DNA of 61,974 bases from Paenibacillus sp. UNC499MF (GCF_900107975.1 NZ_FNVF01000021.1:1-61974), one strand, 5' to 3'. Numbered from the stretch's first letter, positions 47,251 through 55,818 are shown. Notes: generated from the sequence alone by a model not told the origin. Translations and numbers: made by a program.

Positions 47251-47418
47251 ATGGATATCGTTCAGTTGCCTTGGACACTTGAATTAAAATTAGCCGTTAA
47301 ACAGTTAAAAAAAGGTGGTCCAATACATGATCTTTTAAAACTTACTTCTTTAGAGGAGAAGCTTTTAAGAGATGTTTACGAGGATAAAGAAAAGGAAGTA
47401 CGTTATTTTTGGTACTAA
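47251..47418 (+). CDS. Small peptide gene, ComX-like pheromone precursor candidate
   Basis: Fifty-five codons with an excellent ribosome binding site (TAAGGAGG, six bases before the ATG). The product starts MDIVQLPWTLELKLAV, continues as one amphipathic helix (LKKGGPIHDLLKLTSLEEKLL) and ends in Arg-Tyr-Phe-Trp-Tyr. There is no signal peptide. Length, helical character and a Trp at the penultimate position recall ComX, whose C-terminal Trp is isoprenylated, but the identity is too low to name it and no comQ is present. It is head-to-head with the ComP-like kinase, 55 bases apart. Confidence 0.6.
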   Translation: MDIVQLPWTLELKLAVKQLKKGGPIHDLLKLTSLEEKLLRDVYEDKEKEVRYFWY

Positions 47419-47540
47419 ATTAATAATACCTTTTTTGTATATATCTGTATATAATCTCTAGAAGACTTACCGTTAAAAAATGAATTCCTATTAACTCAAA
47501 TAAAGCAATAACCCGCTCAAAAGCGGACGAGGAACGTAGA

Positions 47541-47576
47541 CAAACACCCTTGTTTCGGTGGAAACAAGGGTGTTTG
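47541..47576 (+). terminator. Strong hairpin downstream of the peptide gene
   Basis: CAAACACCCTTGTTTC and GAAACAAGGGTGTTTG are perfect 16-bp arms with a GGTG loop, followed by CTTTGATTT. It is the likely transcript end of the peptide gene, 120 bases after its stop. Confidence 0.7.
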
Positions 47577-47737
47577 CTTTGATTTAGACGGAAGACAACA
47601 TCCATAAGAAGGACGTTTCGAGCAAGCAAAGGGGGCCGAACGAACAGTTCAGGTAAATACATCCAAAATGTGCTTTTTTAAGGATACACTTTATGGTAGT
47701 ATAGTCATGGGACTTTAGGTTCATAAGGGGTGATTAT

Positions 47738-47803
47738 ATGAAAATCGTTTTTGGGGTTGCAGGTGGAATTATTTTAGCTGTCATCATACTTTCTATATGC
47801 TAG
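47738..47803 (+). CDS. 21-residue membrane peptide, coupled to the next gene
   Basis: MKIVFGVAGGIILAVIILSIC: a basic start and one hydrophobic helix ending in Cys. AAGGGGTG lies five bases upstream. Its stop codon overlaps the start of the following gene (ATGCTAG), so the two would be translationally coupled. It may be a real microprotein or simply a leader that sets translation of the downstream gene. Confidence 0.5.
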   Translation: MKIVFGVAGGIILAVIILSIC

Positions 47804-48192
47804 AAAGAAGCTTGGTTAAACAGCATTTCATACAGATCAAATATGATCTGGTCATTTTTGTGATGTGCTTTATCCTGTATGGTTGGAATGAACTGTATTT
47901 GAAGGAACAAAGCTCCATCATGAACTGGTTTTTTACCGGGTATTATAATGACATTCTTGCCCCCATCATTCTTTTATCTTATTCGAATATCCTAATTCTG
48001 ATTTTTATGAAGAAGAAAATAACAAATTTTATTGGCCTAAGCCTTTTTGTTATGATCGTTGGACTCTATTGGGAATATATAACTCCCCTATACAAAAATT
48101 CGACCTCAGATATCTATGACTTACTGGCTTATTATATAGGATTTCTCATTTATTGGCTCTCCACTAAAGCCGGAGACATAACAAAAGCTTAA
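47797..48192 (+). CDS. Small four-helix membrane protein, VanZ-like pattern
   Basis: A 131-residue AT-rich gene product with about four membrane segments (19-36, 50-70, 78-95, 105-123). The GLYWEY and TSDIYDLLAYYIGF segments recall VanZ-like membrane proteins, though weakly. It has no ribosome binding site of its own and its ATG lies in the stop region of the 21-residue peptide, so translation is probably coupled. Role unknown; it may belong to the same acquired block as the ComP-like receptor. Confidence 0.65.
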   Translation: MLERSLVKQHFIQIKYDLVIFVMCFILYGWNELYLKEQSSIMNWFFTGYYNDILAPIILLSYSNILILIFMKKKITNFIGLSLFVMIVGLYWEYITPLYKNSTSDIYDLLAYYIGFLIYWLSTKAGDITKA

Positions 48193-48288
48193 TCTCTTCT
48201 TTTTATTTACATCTGTACATGCTTAAGCATGTAGATCATCTGGATGGTTACTTTTAAGTTTGCTCTTATTAACTGAAAAAATAAACAA

Positions 48289-48367
48289 ACTCTCCCCGTT
48301 CTAACGGGAACCCGAGAGTTGTCAGCAATTCGAGAGAAGTCCGCTCCTAAGCGGACTTCTCTTTTTT
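48289..48367 (+). terminator. Tandem terminators downstream of the small membrane protein
   Basis: AACTCTC/GAGAGTT with an inner CCCGTT/AACGGG (48289-48320) is followed by AGAGAAGTCCGCT/AGCGGACTTCTCT (48333-48362) and TTTTTT. They mark the end of the AT-rich island. Confidence 0.75.
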
Positions 48368-48481
48368 ACGACAAAAAAGCACCCTTTAAAGAAGTATCGG
48401 AATCGGCCAATGCCTTTTCCCAACAATGTCTTTAAAGAATGCTTTCTAGTTGCCTATAAACAATAAGTCCCGTGCCTCACA

Positions 48482-50281
48482 TCAAAACTCTCCCGCATAA
48501 GCCTCCTGCTCCCGTACATACTGCTGCAGCAGTTCTAGGAAAGGAAGTCCGTAGTTGCGGAACTTCACCTCGCCGACGCCTTTGATTTTCAGCATCTGGG
48601 CTTCGGTCGTCGGGCAGCGTTCGCTCATCTCACGAAGCGTGCTGTCGTTGAAAATAATGTACGGCGGCACTTTTTCCTTCGCGGCCATGTCCCGGCGCAG
48701 CAGACGCAGCTGCTCGAACAGCATGTTGTCTACGGCCGACTCCAGCGGCTGGCTTGGGGTTACCTTCTGGAACACTTGAACACGTCCCTGCAGAACCTCT
48801 ACCGCCGGCGCTTGAAGTCTGACGACGGGATACTGCCCTTCGGACAATCCCATATACCCTTCGGCGATAAGCACGTTAATCAGATCGGCGATTTCCTTCT
48901 CGGTCCGGTCCTTCATAATACCGTACGTCGGCAGGTTGTCGAATTTGTACTGAAGCACTTTCTTGTTTCTCGATCCTTTCAGAACGCCGGCAACCATCGA
49001 AATGCCGAATCGTTCCTGCATACGGCGGACACAGGAGAAGATTTTCTGCGCTTCCACCGTAATATCGACGGTTTCGCGGTCATCCTTGCACGAGCTGCAG
49101 TTTCCGCAGGGAACAAGCTCGCCTTCATCCCCGAAATACTGCAAAATATAATTTTGCAGACAGCGCGGCGTGTGGCAGTAGTCGATCATCGTCTGCAGCT
49201 TCTTGTACTCGTTGCTCTTGCGGTCCTGGGAATGCTGATTCTGCTCGATCAGGAATTTCTGCGTCAGAATGTCCTGGGCGCTGAACAGCAGCATACATTC
49301 GCTGGGATCGCCGTCACGGCCCGCACGGCCCGCTTCCTGGTAATACGCCTCCATGTTTTTCGGCATATTGTAGTGGATCACGTACCGGACGTTGGACTTG
49401 TCGATCCCCATACCGAACGCGTTCGTGGCAACCATAACCCGCACGTCATCATAGAGGAAGGCCTCCTGGTTGCGGGCCCGCTCCTCGTCGGATAAACCGG
49501 CGTGATAGTGTCCGGCGGCCAGCCCTTTGCGGCGCAGCTGCTCGTACAGCTCGTCCACCTCTTTACGCGTGGCGGCGTAGACGATGCCGGGCTGGTGGGT
49601 ATGCGCCTTGGCATAGTCGAACACAAAGTCGCGTTTGTTCACGCCCCGCAGTACGGACAGCTCCAGATTGCTCCGGCCGAAGCCCGTTACCACGACCTCC
49701 GGGTCGTCGAGTTCCAGCAGCCGGGCGATATCCTGCGTGACCTCCGTGGTCGCCGTAGCGGTAAAAGCCGCAACGAGCGGACGGCTCGGAAGGTCCTGCA
49801 CGAACGGGGCTATATTGACATAGCTGGGGCGGAAATCATGCCCCCACTGCGAGACGCAGTGCGCCTCATCTATCGCAACGAATGAGATATTCATGGAATG
49901 CATCCACTGGCGGAACCAGTCGGATTCAAGCCGCTCCGGCGCGATGTACAGCAGCTTGTACTTGCCCTGCATCGCTTCCCGGATGCGGCGTCCGGCTTCT
50001 CCCGCCTCCAGCGTGCTGTTCAGGAAGGTTGCCGGAATTCCGACCGTATGCAGAGCATCGACCTGGTCCTTCATCAGCGAGATGAGAGGCGAGACGACGA
50101 GCGTTACGCCTTCCATCATCAGCGCGGGGATCTGATAACAGATCGATTTCCCGCCGCCTGTCGGCATAATGCCGAGCGTATCCCTTCCTTCCAGAAGGGC
50201 GCTGATAATGCGTTTCTGCCCTTCCCGGAATTCCGGATATCCGTAATACTGCTGCAGAAGCTCTTGCGCTTTGGCTAGCAT
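48482..50281 (-). CDS. recQ: ATP-dependent DNA helicase RecQ
   Basis: A 3'-5' helicase of about 599 residues. I start at MLAKAQELLQQYYGY, preceded by AGAGGTG. Walker A is PTGGGKS, Walker B DEAH (IDEAHCVSQWGHDFR), followed by the RecQ-C zinc domain (CHTPRCLQNYILQYFG with C...CGNCSSC) and an HRDC domain near the C-terminus. It is a complete bacterial RecQ. It is downstream of a 99-residue gene of unknown function. Confidence 0.95.
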   Translation of the reverse strand: MLAKAQELLQQYYGYPEFREGQKRIISALLEGRDTLGIMPTGGGKSICYQIPALMMEGVTLVVSPLISLMKDQVDALHTVGIPATFLNSTLEAGEAGRRIREAMQGKYKLLYIAPERLESDWFRQWMHSMNISFVAIDEAHCVSQWGHDFRPSYVNIAPFVQDLPSRPLVAAFTATATTEVTQDIARLLELDDPEVVVTGFGRSNLELSVLRGVNKRDFVFDYAKAHTHQPGIVYAATRKEVDELYEQLRRKGLAAGHYHAGLSDEERARNQEAFLYDDVRVMVATNAFGMGIDKSNVRYVIHYNMPKNMEAYYQEAGRAGRDGDPSECMLLFSAQDILTQKFLIEQNQHSQDRKSNEYKKLQTMIDYCHTPRCLQNYILQYFGDEGELVPCGNCSSCKDDRETVDITVEAQKIFSCVRRMQERFGISMVAGVLKGSRNKKVLQYKFDNLPTYGIMKDRTEKEIADLINVLIAEGYMGLSEGQYPVVRLQAPAVEVLQGRVQVFQKVTPSQPLESAVDNMLFEQLRLLRRDMAAKEKVPPYIIFNDSTLREMSERCPTTEAQMLKIKGVGEVKFRNYGLPFLELLQQYVREQEAYAGEF

Positions 50282-50355
50282 GTTAGATTGCACCTCTTGT
50301 TTCTTTTCCTTGGCGGCTCCGTTACCGTGCATCAGAACCGCTTTCGTATCCGTTC

Positions 50356-50655
50356 CTACGCGGACGTCAGCCGTACGATCGTCACAACTTGTTCGTCATG
50401 ATCGATCTGGATCAGGTGTCTGTCCTTCAAATAGCGCACCTTCGCATCCGCAATCTGGAGCAGCGGCTCTGAACCGAGCCCGTAGAACACGTCGTCGGCC
50501 AGCGTACGAAGGCATTCTTGACGGTCTTCCTCGGGAAGCTCCTGCCAGTCCGCCTCGCTCATTTCAAAAAAACCGTAAAACCCGTCCACATGTCCGAGCC
50601 CGTTCATCAAATCGCGGATGATGTCTTCGTACTCTCTGCCGAACTTGATCCCCAT
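50356..50655 (-). CDS. Conserved protein of unknown function upstream of recQ
   Basis: A 99-residue, soluble, acidic protein (MGIKFGREYEDIIRDLMNGL...). I do not recognise a family. GGGAGG lies about 12 bases before the ATG. It precedes recQ in the same direction with 74 bases between, so co-transcription is likely. Confidence 0.65.
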   Translation of the reverse strand: MGIKFGREYEDIIRDLMNGLGHVDGFYGFFEMSEADWQELPEEDRQECLRTLADDVFYGLGSEPLLQIADAKVRYLKDRHLIQIDHDEQVVTIVRLTSA

Positions 50656-51075
50656 ACGTTTCGAGTGCCTCCCTTAAGTGGAAAAAGCTCCTGCTCCGGA
50701 GCCTTGCTCTTGTGTTCCCAGTATACCACCGGGATGTTTGAATTTCCAAACCTGCGTTCGTTTTTTATTATTTTATCCGAATTCCTGAATCAGCAGACGT
50801 ATAATGGTAAAATGATAGGAAGGCCTTGGCTGCCCCCGGCTTTTTTTCCTGCCGGTTTCATCTTTTTATTACATGCCGGACCATGCGCAAGCGTGCTCCC
50901 GGGCAAGGACTGCCGCCTCTCGGCTGATGCGGCTTTTTTCCAAGGCTGAGGCTTTTTCATCTATCTTTATGGCACGTCTAAAAAATCCTCTATTAGCCAA
51001 TCCTAAACCAATGGGCAAAACAGGAAAAAATCTGGTACTATGGAGAGATAAGGATACCCCGGAGGTTCAGACGGA
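50656..51075. other. Divergent region between the 99-residue gene and the SWIM gene
   Basis: A control region of 420 bases. One promoter on the minus strand is listed separately; a TATAAT lies at about 50,800 on the plus strand without a good -35. No gene is supported. Confidence 0.5.
50720..50749 (-). promoter_or_regulatory. Promoter candidate for the 99-residue gene and recQ
   Basis: TTGGAA, an 18-base spacer and TATACT on the minus strand, about 65 bases before the start codon. Confidence 0.55.
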
Positions 51076-52665
51076 ATGCTCGAACTGCAAATACCCAAGA
51101 ACAGAATGAACTACTTGATCAAGCAGATGCAGACCCACATGGACCCCGAGGATATGGAACGGGGTTGGATGTTTCACCACAAAGGCCGTGTAAGCGGCGT
51201 GGAGCTTGTGGGAGGGACGGTCGTGCATGCATCGGTACGGGGCAACGACCGCTACCATACCACGATCGATCTGGAAAACTTCAGTGCAGGCGACTGCACC
51301 TGCTCGTTCGAAAAACCGTGCAGACACATGGCAGCGGTTATATTTGCCTTGTACGTTCCTCACGGCAGGCCGGAACTGCTCGTTCAAGAGCTGAAGCGCG
51401 CCATGACGACGAAGCGGAAGCCCGCCAAGAACGCGGACCGTGAGTCCAAGCGCCGCACTTCCGAGCCTGTGCCGGGAGGCTCTCCCGAAGACTGGCACCG
51501 CTTTTTTGAAGCGCAGTATCACGGTTTTTCGATTTCTCATCAATACTCGTTCGATCTGTTTGTCACTTCCGCTTTCGAGCGGTTTCAAGCTTATGCCTCC
51601 GGCTGGCCGGACGGCATACGCCTTTTATACGATCTGCACGTGACCTTGTTTGTCATGCACCGCATGGAACAGTTCTTCGGAGATACCAAAAATTCTTACT
51701 TATCCGGCTTTCATGAATCCAACGCCAAAACGGCCGCGGCCGACTGCCTGTCCCGGCTGGACCGGCTTCTTGCTTCCCCGGCGCTTCCGGTTTCGGTCAA
51801 GGAGCACCCCAAGCGCTGGACCGAAGCGCTGAACCGCCTGGCCTCTCTCGCCCTGCAGGGAAGAGAGGGACCGAACGACTGGCTGTATGCCTACCGTGCG
51901 GTATGGTGGGCTCTGCCGAAGAAAGCGGAGTGGATCAAGCGCGAGAAAGAAAAGCTGGATAAACAGCTCCAGAACCGGGAAGAAGGCCGCAGGAACCGTA
52001 AGCAGGACGTCCTGCTTGTGGCACGGGCTCATTTTGACCTTATGGAGAACAACACGGACGCGGCGTTCCTTAGACTGGAGGCTCTGCATCAGCGGAGAGC
52101 CCGAGATTTTATCCTCTATATGAGGCGCTGTCATGAACGTGCCCAGTGGGAGACCTTGCTGAGCTGGCTGCGTTGGCTCGCTCCGACTATGCAGTCGGCG
52201 GCCCAGGACGATTTCCGCCTGCTCTGCCAGTATTGGACGGACGCCGCCAAGCATGCCGATGCGGATGACGAATGGGTTCATATCATGGAGACGCTTCTTC
52301 CGCGTTCCTATTATGTTTACACCGGCTATCTGCTCCAGACGAAGCGCTACCGCCAATGGGTGGATCTGCAAATCGCCAACCGGATCGGCCCCCAGAACCT
52401 GTACGCCCTGGAGCTGAGATCGGTAGAGGAATCCGATCCGTCCCTCCTTCTCCCCCTGTATCATCAGGCCGTGGAACGGTCCGTGCTGGAGAAGAACCGG
52501 ACTTCCTATAAAACCGCGGTCCGTCTTCTCAAAAAACTTCACGGCTACTACACGACCCTCGGGCGGAAGCGGGAATGGGAAACATACATTAACCGGCTGT
52601 CGGATCACTTTATCCGCCTCCGCGCGTTCCAGGAAGAACTGGAGAAAGGAAGCTGGCTGCCATGA
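51076..52665 (+). CDS. SWIM zinc-finger protein
   Basis: A 529-residue protein with an N-terminal SWIM zinc finger: CTCSFEKPCRH with Cys74, Cys76, Cys82 and His84, a domain often found with SNF2 helicases. The rest is helical, with TPR-like repeats suggested by the middle and C-terminus, and no enzymatic motif. GGAGG lies ten bases before the ATG. Its stop overlaps the start of the SNF2 gene (ATGA), so the two act together. Confidence 0.88.
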   Translation: MLELQIPKNRMNYLIKQMQTHMDPEDMERGWMFHHKGRVSGVELVGGTVVHASVRGNDRYHTTIDLENFSAGDCTCSFEKPCRHMAAVIFALYVPHGRPELLVQELKRAMTTKRKPAKNADRESKRRTSEPVPGGSPEDWHRFFEAQYHGFSISHQYSFDLFVTSAFERFQAYASGWPDGIRLLYDLHVTLFVMHRMEQFFGDTKNSYLSGFHESNAKTAAADCLSRLDRLLASPALPVSVKEHPKRWTEALNRLASLALQGREGPNDWLYAYRAVWWALPKKAEWIKREKEKLDKQLQNREEGRRNRKQDVLLVARAHFDLMENNTDAAFLRLEALHQRRARDFILYMRRCHERAQWETLLSWLRWLAPTMQSAAQDDFRLLCQYWTDAAKHADADDEWVHIMETLLPRSYYVYTGYLLQTKRYRQWVDLQIANRIGPQNLYALELRSVEESDPSLLLPLYHQAVERSVLEKNRTSYKTAVRLLKKLHGYYTTLGRKREWETYINRLSDHFIRLRAFQEELEKGSWLP

Positions 52666-55544
52666 TAGAAACGAGTCCGTTGACGGTTCATGCCGTCTGG
52701 ATGCCGTCCGGAGCCTTCTTCGTGTGGGGAACCCGGGAGAACGGCGGCATCTGGGATGCACAAGATTTGAAGGGCCTGCTTTTTGCCTGGCATGCCCCTT
52801 CCTTTTACGGAACCTTTATTGAAACGACGGAATGGGGACACCGCGAAGGCTTGTCCCTGTCCGCATTAACGGCGCTGGATTTTTTCGGCGATCCTCATAC
52901 GGTGAAGCATCTTTCCATCCGATGGGATACGGACACCACGAATCTCCGGAAGCTCGCTCCCGAAGTTAAGGAAGCGCTTGCCGGAGGACGCTTCGTTCCC
53001 GATTACGAGCAGTGGAAGGCGGGCAACCTGAGCTGGAAGCTTCAGCTAGAAGGGGAAGCCGCCGCGTCCGTCACCTCGCAGGCGGAGCTTTGGCTCGACC
53101 AGCTCATCCCCGCCTGGATCGAAGCCGACGGCTCCCGCAAAGCGGCGCTCCGCCGGCTCGAAGAGGCGCACCCGCTGCTGCGCCTGGGCACACGTCCTGC
53201 CGATACTTGGCTGGACGAAGAGGACTGGCTCGTGTCGATCGGCTGGAAGCACGATCCGACGCCGTTCCGCTCCAGCCTCCAGCTCATGGAACCCGAAGGG
53301 GACCCGGACTGGAGGCTGCAGATCCTGCTGCAGGACCGCTCCGACGACACGGTCCTGCGCGCCGTAACTCCGGCAGGCGAGCCGCTGGAAGGCGAGCTGG
53401 CCCTGCCGGAGTCCTGGACCGCGGACCTCGGGCGCGTCCCGCGGGATGTCGGCAGATGGCTGCGCCTTCTGCCGTGGCTGAACGCGGCGGACGAAGGAGA
53501 GCCGCCGCAGCTCCTCACGCGGCTGAGCGACGAGCAGGCATGGCGCTTCCTCGCCGAAGGCAGCGTGCGCCTCGTGGAGGCGGGCTTCGCCGTCATGCTG
53601 CCCCCCTGGTGGGAACGGGCGCGCAAGCTGCGCCCCAAGCTCCAGGCCAAGCTCAAAAATTCGCTTGGCGGCGGAGGCGGCGAGTCGATGTTCGGGCTTA
53701 CCCAGCTTATGCAGTTTGACTGGCGAGTAGCCATCGACGACTTCGAGCTGAGCGAGGAGGAGTTCCTCCAGCTGCTCGAAGAGAAGCGCAAGCTCATCCG
53801 CATCCGCGGCCGCTGGGTTCAGCTCGACCCGCAGTTTCTGCGCCAGGCCGAGGAGCTGCTCGCCAGAGCGGACCGCCAGCAGGGGCTTACCCTGCGCGAG
53901 GTGCTGGAGCTTCAGCTGCTGGGCGGCGGCACCGGCGGAGAGGCTGAAGGACCGGCGGATGAAGCCGCCGATCCCGACAACCGGCCGCCTGCGGTCGAGA
54001 TCGAGCTGACCGGCCAGCTCCGCCGGCTGTTCCAGCAGCTCACGCGCACGGCTGAGCTGCCCCGCATCGATCCCCCGGCTTCGTTCCTGGGGACGCTGCG
54101 GCCTTATCAGCTGGAGGGCAGCACGTGGCTGCTCTTCCTGCGGCGCTTCGGCCTGGGGGCTTGTCTTGCCGACGACATGGGTCTCGGCAAGACCATCCAG
54201 TACATCACCTATCTTCTTCAGGTGAAGGAAACCGAAGCCCCTGACGCGCCTTCCCTGCTCATCTGCCCGACCTCCGTAATCGGTAACTGGCAGATGGAGC
54301 TCCGCCGTTTTGCGCCGAACCTCCGCGTTCACGTTCATTACGGGCCGCAGCGCGCGAAAGGCAGCTTCTTCACGGAATCCGTAGAAGGCGCAGACCTGGT
54401 CATCACCTCGTATACGCTTTCCCATCTCGATGAGGAGGAACTGCGCGAGGTGTCCTGGAGCTCTATCTGTCTGGACGAGGCACAGAACGTCAAGAACCCG
54501 TACACGAAACAAGCGGCCGCTATCCGCAGTTTCTCGGGCCTTCACCGGATCGCCCTGACGGGAACACCGATGGAAAACAGGCTGACGGAGCTGTGGTCCA
54601 TCTTCGATTTCCTGAATCCCGGCTATCTCGGTACGCTCACGCAGTTTACCCGGCGGTTCGTCACGCCGATCGAGAAGTCCCGCGACTCCGGCCTTATATC
54701 CGGCGTACAGCGCCTCGTGCGGCCTTTCCTGATGCGGCGCATCAAGAAAGACCCCGCCATTCAGCTTGATCTTCCGGAGAAGAACGAGTCCAAGACGTTC
54801 GTGACGCTTACGGCCGAGCAGGGTACGCTCTACGAGCATTACATTCGCGACCTCTTCGAGAAAGTCGACGCGATGTCTCCTATGGAGCGCAGAGGGCATA
54901 TTCTCGCCGCTTTGACCAAGCTCAAGCAGATCTGCAACCATCCCGCGCTCATTATGCGCGAGGGACCGCGCACTGACTGGCGCAACCGGTCCGGCAAAGT
55001 GGAGCGTCTGCTCGACATGGTGCAGGAACTGCGCCAGCAGGGCGATAAGTGCCTGATCTTCACTCAATTCGTGGAGACGGGTCATCTTCTTCAGGAAATT
55101 TTGCAGAGCGAGCTCGGCGAGTCCGTCTCCTTCCTGCACGGAGGCACTCCGCGGCAGACGCGGGATGCGATGATCGCCCGTTTTCAGAACGCGGAGCTTC
55201 CTCTGGAAGAGCAGTTCTCCGTCTTTCTGCTCTCGCTTAAAGCGGGCGGAACGGGTCTCAATCTGACGGCCGCCAATCACGTCTTTCATTTTGACCGCTG
55301 GTGGAATCCCGCCGTGGAGAACCAGGCGACGGACCGTGCTTTCCGGATCGGGCAGACGCGGGACGTGCAGGTGCACAAATTCGTTACGCTCGGAACGCTG
55401 GAAGAGAAAATCGATGAAATGATCGAGAGAAAGCTCGGCCTGAGCGAGCAAATTGTGGGCAGCGGGGAGAATTGGATTACGGAGCTGTCTACGGACGAGC
55501 TGCGTGATCTGCTTGCTTTGCGGATGGAATGGATGAATGGGTGA
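52662..55544 (+). CDS. SNF2-family helicase/ATPase
   Basis: A 960-residue SWI/SNF-type ATPase. An N-terminal ~430-residue part carries the bacterial SNF2-associated domain (about residues 250-430) and an acidic loop. The ATPase has Walker A DDMGLGKT near 503, DEAQ near 604, LTGTPMENRLTELWSIFDFL, and the C-terminal helicase motifs GGTGLNLTAANHVFHFDRWWN and QATDRAFRIGQ near 888. It probably remodels protein-DNA complexes. It is coupled to the SWIM gene. Confidence 0.93.
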   Translation: MIETSPLTVHAVWMPSGAFFVWGTRENGGIWDAQDLKGLLFAWHAPSFYGTFIETTEWGHREGLSLSALTALDFFGDPHTVKHLSIRWDTDTTNLRKLAPEVKEALAGGRFVPDYEQWKAGNLSWKLQLEGEAAASVTSQAELWLDQLIPAWIEADGSRKAALRRLEEAHPLLRLGTRPADTWLDEEDWLVSIGWKHDPTPFRSSLQLMEPEGDPDWRLQILLQDRSDDTVLRAVTPAGEPLEGELALPESWTADLGRVPRDVGRWLRLLPWLNAADEGEPPQLLTRLSDEQAWRFLAEGSVRLVEAGFAVMLPPWWERARKLRPKLQAKLKNSLGGGGGESMFGLTQLMQFDWRVAIDDFELSEEEFLQLLEEKRKLIRIRGRWVQLDPQFLRQAEELLARADRQQGLTLREVLELQLLGGGTGGEAEGPADEAADPDNRPPAVEIELTGQLRRLFQQLTRTAELPRIDPPASFLGTLRPYQLEGSTWLLFLRRFGLGACLADDMGLGKTIQYITYLLQVKETEAPDAPSLLICPTSVIGNWQMELRRFAPNLRVHVHYGPQRAKGSFFTESVEGADLVITSYTLSHLDEEELREVSWSSICLDEAQNVKNPYTKQAAAIRSFSGLHRIALTGTPMENRLTELWSIFDFLNPGYLGTLTQFTRRFVTPIEKSRDSGLISGVQRLVRPFLMRRIKKDPAIQLDLPEKNESKTFVTLTAEQGTLYEHYIRDLFEKVDAMSPMERRGHILAALTKLKQICNHPALIMREGPRTDWRNRSGKVERLLDMVQELRQQGDKCLIFTQFVETGHLLQEILQSELGESVSFLHGGTPRQTRDAMIARFQNAELPLEEQFSVFLLSLKAGGTGLNLTAANHVFHFDRWWNPAVENQATDRAFRIGQTRDVQVHKFVTLGTLEEKIDEMIERKLGLSEQIVGSGENWITELSTDELRDLLALRMEWMNG

Positions 55545-55579
55545 AATGGTAAAAAATGCTATAACTTTTCCCACATTGG

Positions 55580-55588
55580 TGGTATACT
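55580..55588 (+). promoter_or_regulatory. Extended -10 promoter of the toxin gene
   Basis: TGGTATACT is an extended -10 box; the -35 region is poor. Transcription would start near 55595, about 62 bases before the toxin start codon. Confidence 0.5.
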
Positions 55589-55656
55589 AAAGTTACAATA
55601 GACTAGGCATTTTCAAGGGTGGTCGGCTAACCTTCTCGAGTAGGAGGTGATGCCCT

Positions 55657-55737
55657 GTGGAAGTTAAAGACGCTTTGACGCTTATGATCTCATTTGCGAG
55701 CTTAGTGGTTCTCATTCTTTCACAGAAGAAGAAATAG
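55657..55737 (+). CDS. Holin-like type I toxin peptide
   Basis: Twenty-six residues, MEVKDALTLMISFASLVV followed by LILSQKKK: an acidic start, a single hydrophobic helix and a basic tail, the hallmark of the putative holin-like toxin family of Bacillota type I toxin-antitoxin systems. AGGAGGTG precedes the GTG start by eight bases. An antisense RNA antitoxin would be expected; only terminator-like elements are visible. The toxin would act on the cell membrane when overproduced. Confidence 0.8.
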   Translation: MEVKDALTLMISFASLVVLILSQKKK

Positions 55738-55768
55738 ACCTCCCTTGGGCAACCGGCCTTGGAGGTCT
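55736..55768. terminator. Bidirectional terminator overlapping the toxin stop
   Basis: AGACCTCC and GGAGGTCT pair. The tails on both strands are pyrimidine-rich, as in type I loci where mRNA and antitoxin RNA share a terminator. Confidence 0.6.
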
Positions 55769-55818
55769 ATCTTCGTCACACCATATGCAGCTGATCACCC
55801 TTGAAGGGCGAGCTATTG

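Noticed and set aside
47251-47418. Naming the peptide gene comX
   Set aside because: Size, helix and Trp near the end fit, but I cannot align it to ComX with confidence and no comQ is present, so it is kept as a candidate without a symbol.
47420-47662. An 80-codon minus-strand frame downstream of the peptide gene
   Set aside because: It overlaps the strong terminator hairpin and has no ribosome binding site.
53046-55574. An 842-codon open frame antisense to the SNF2 gene
   Set aside because: It runs opposite to a clear SNF2 ATPase in the same GC-rich codons, has no ribosome binding site and no recognisable domain. Similar long shadows oppose pyrG (12338-13966), pbpG (21399-22967), argS (16402-18339), dnaX (1455-2921) and the Mo oxidoreductase (43072-44412).
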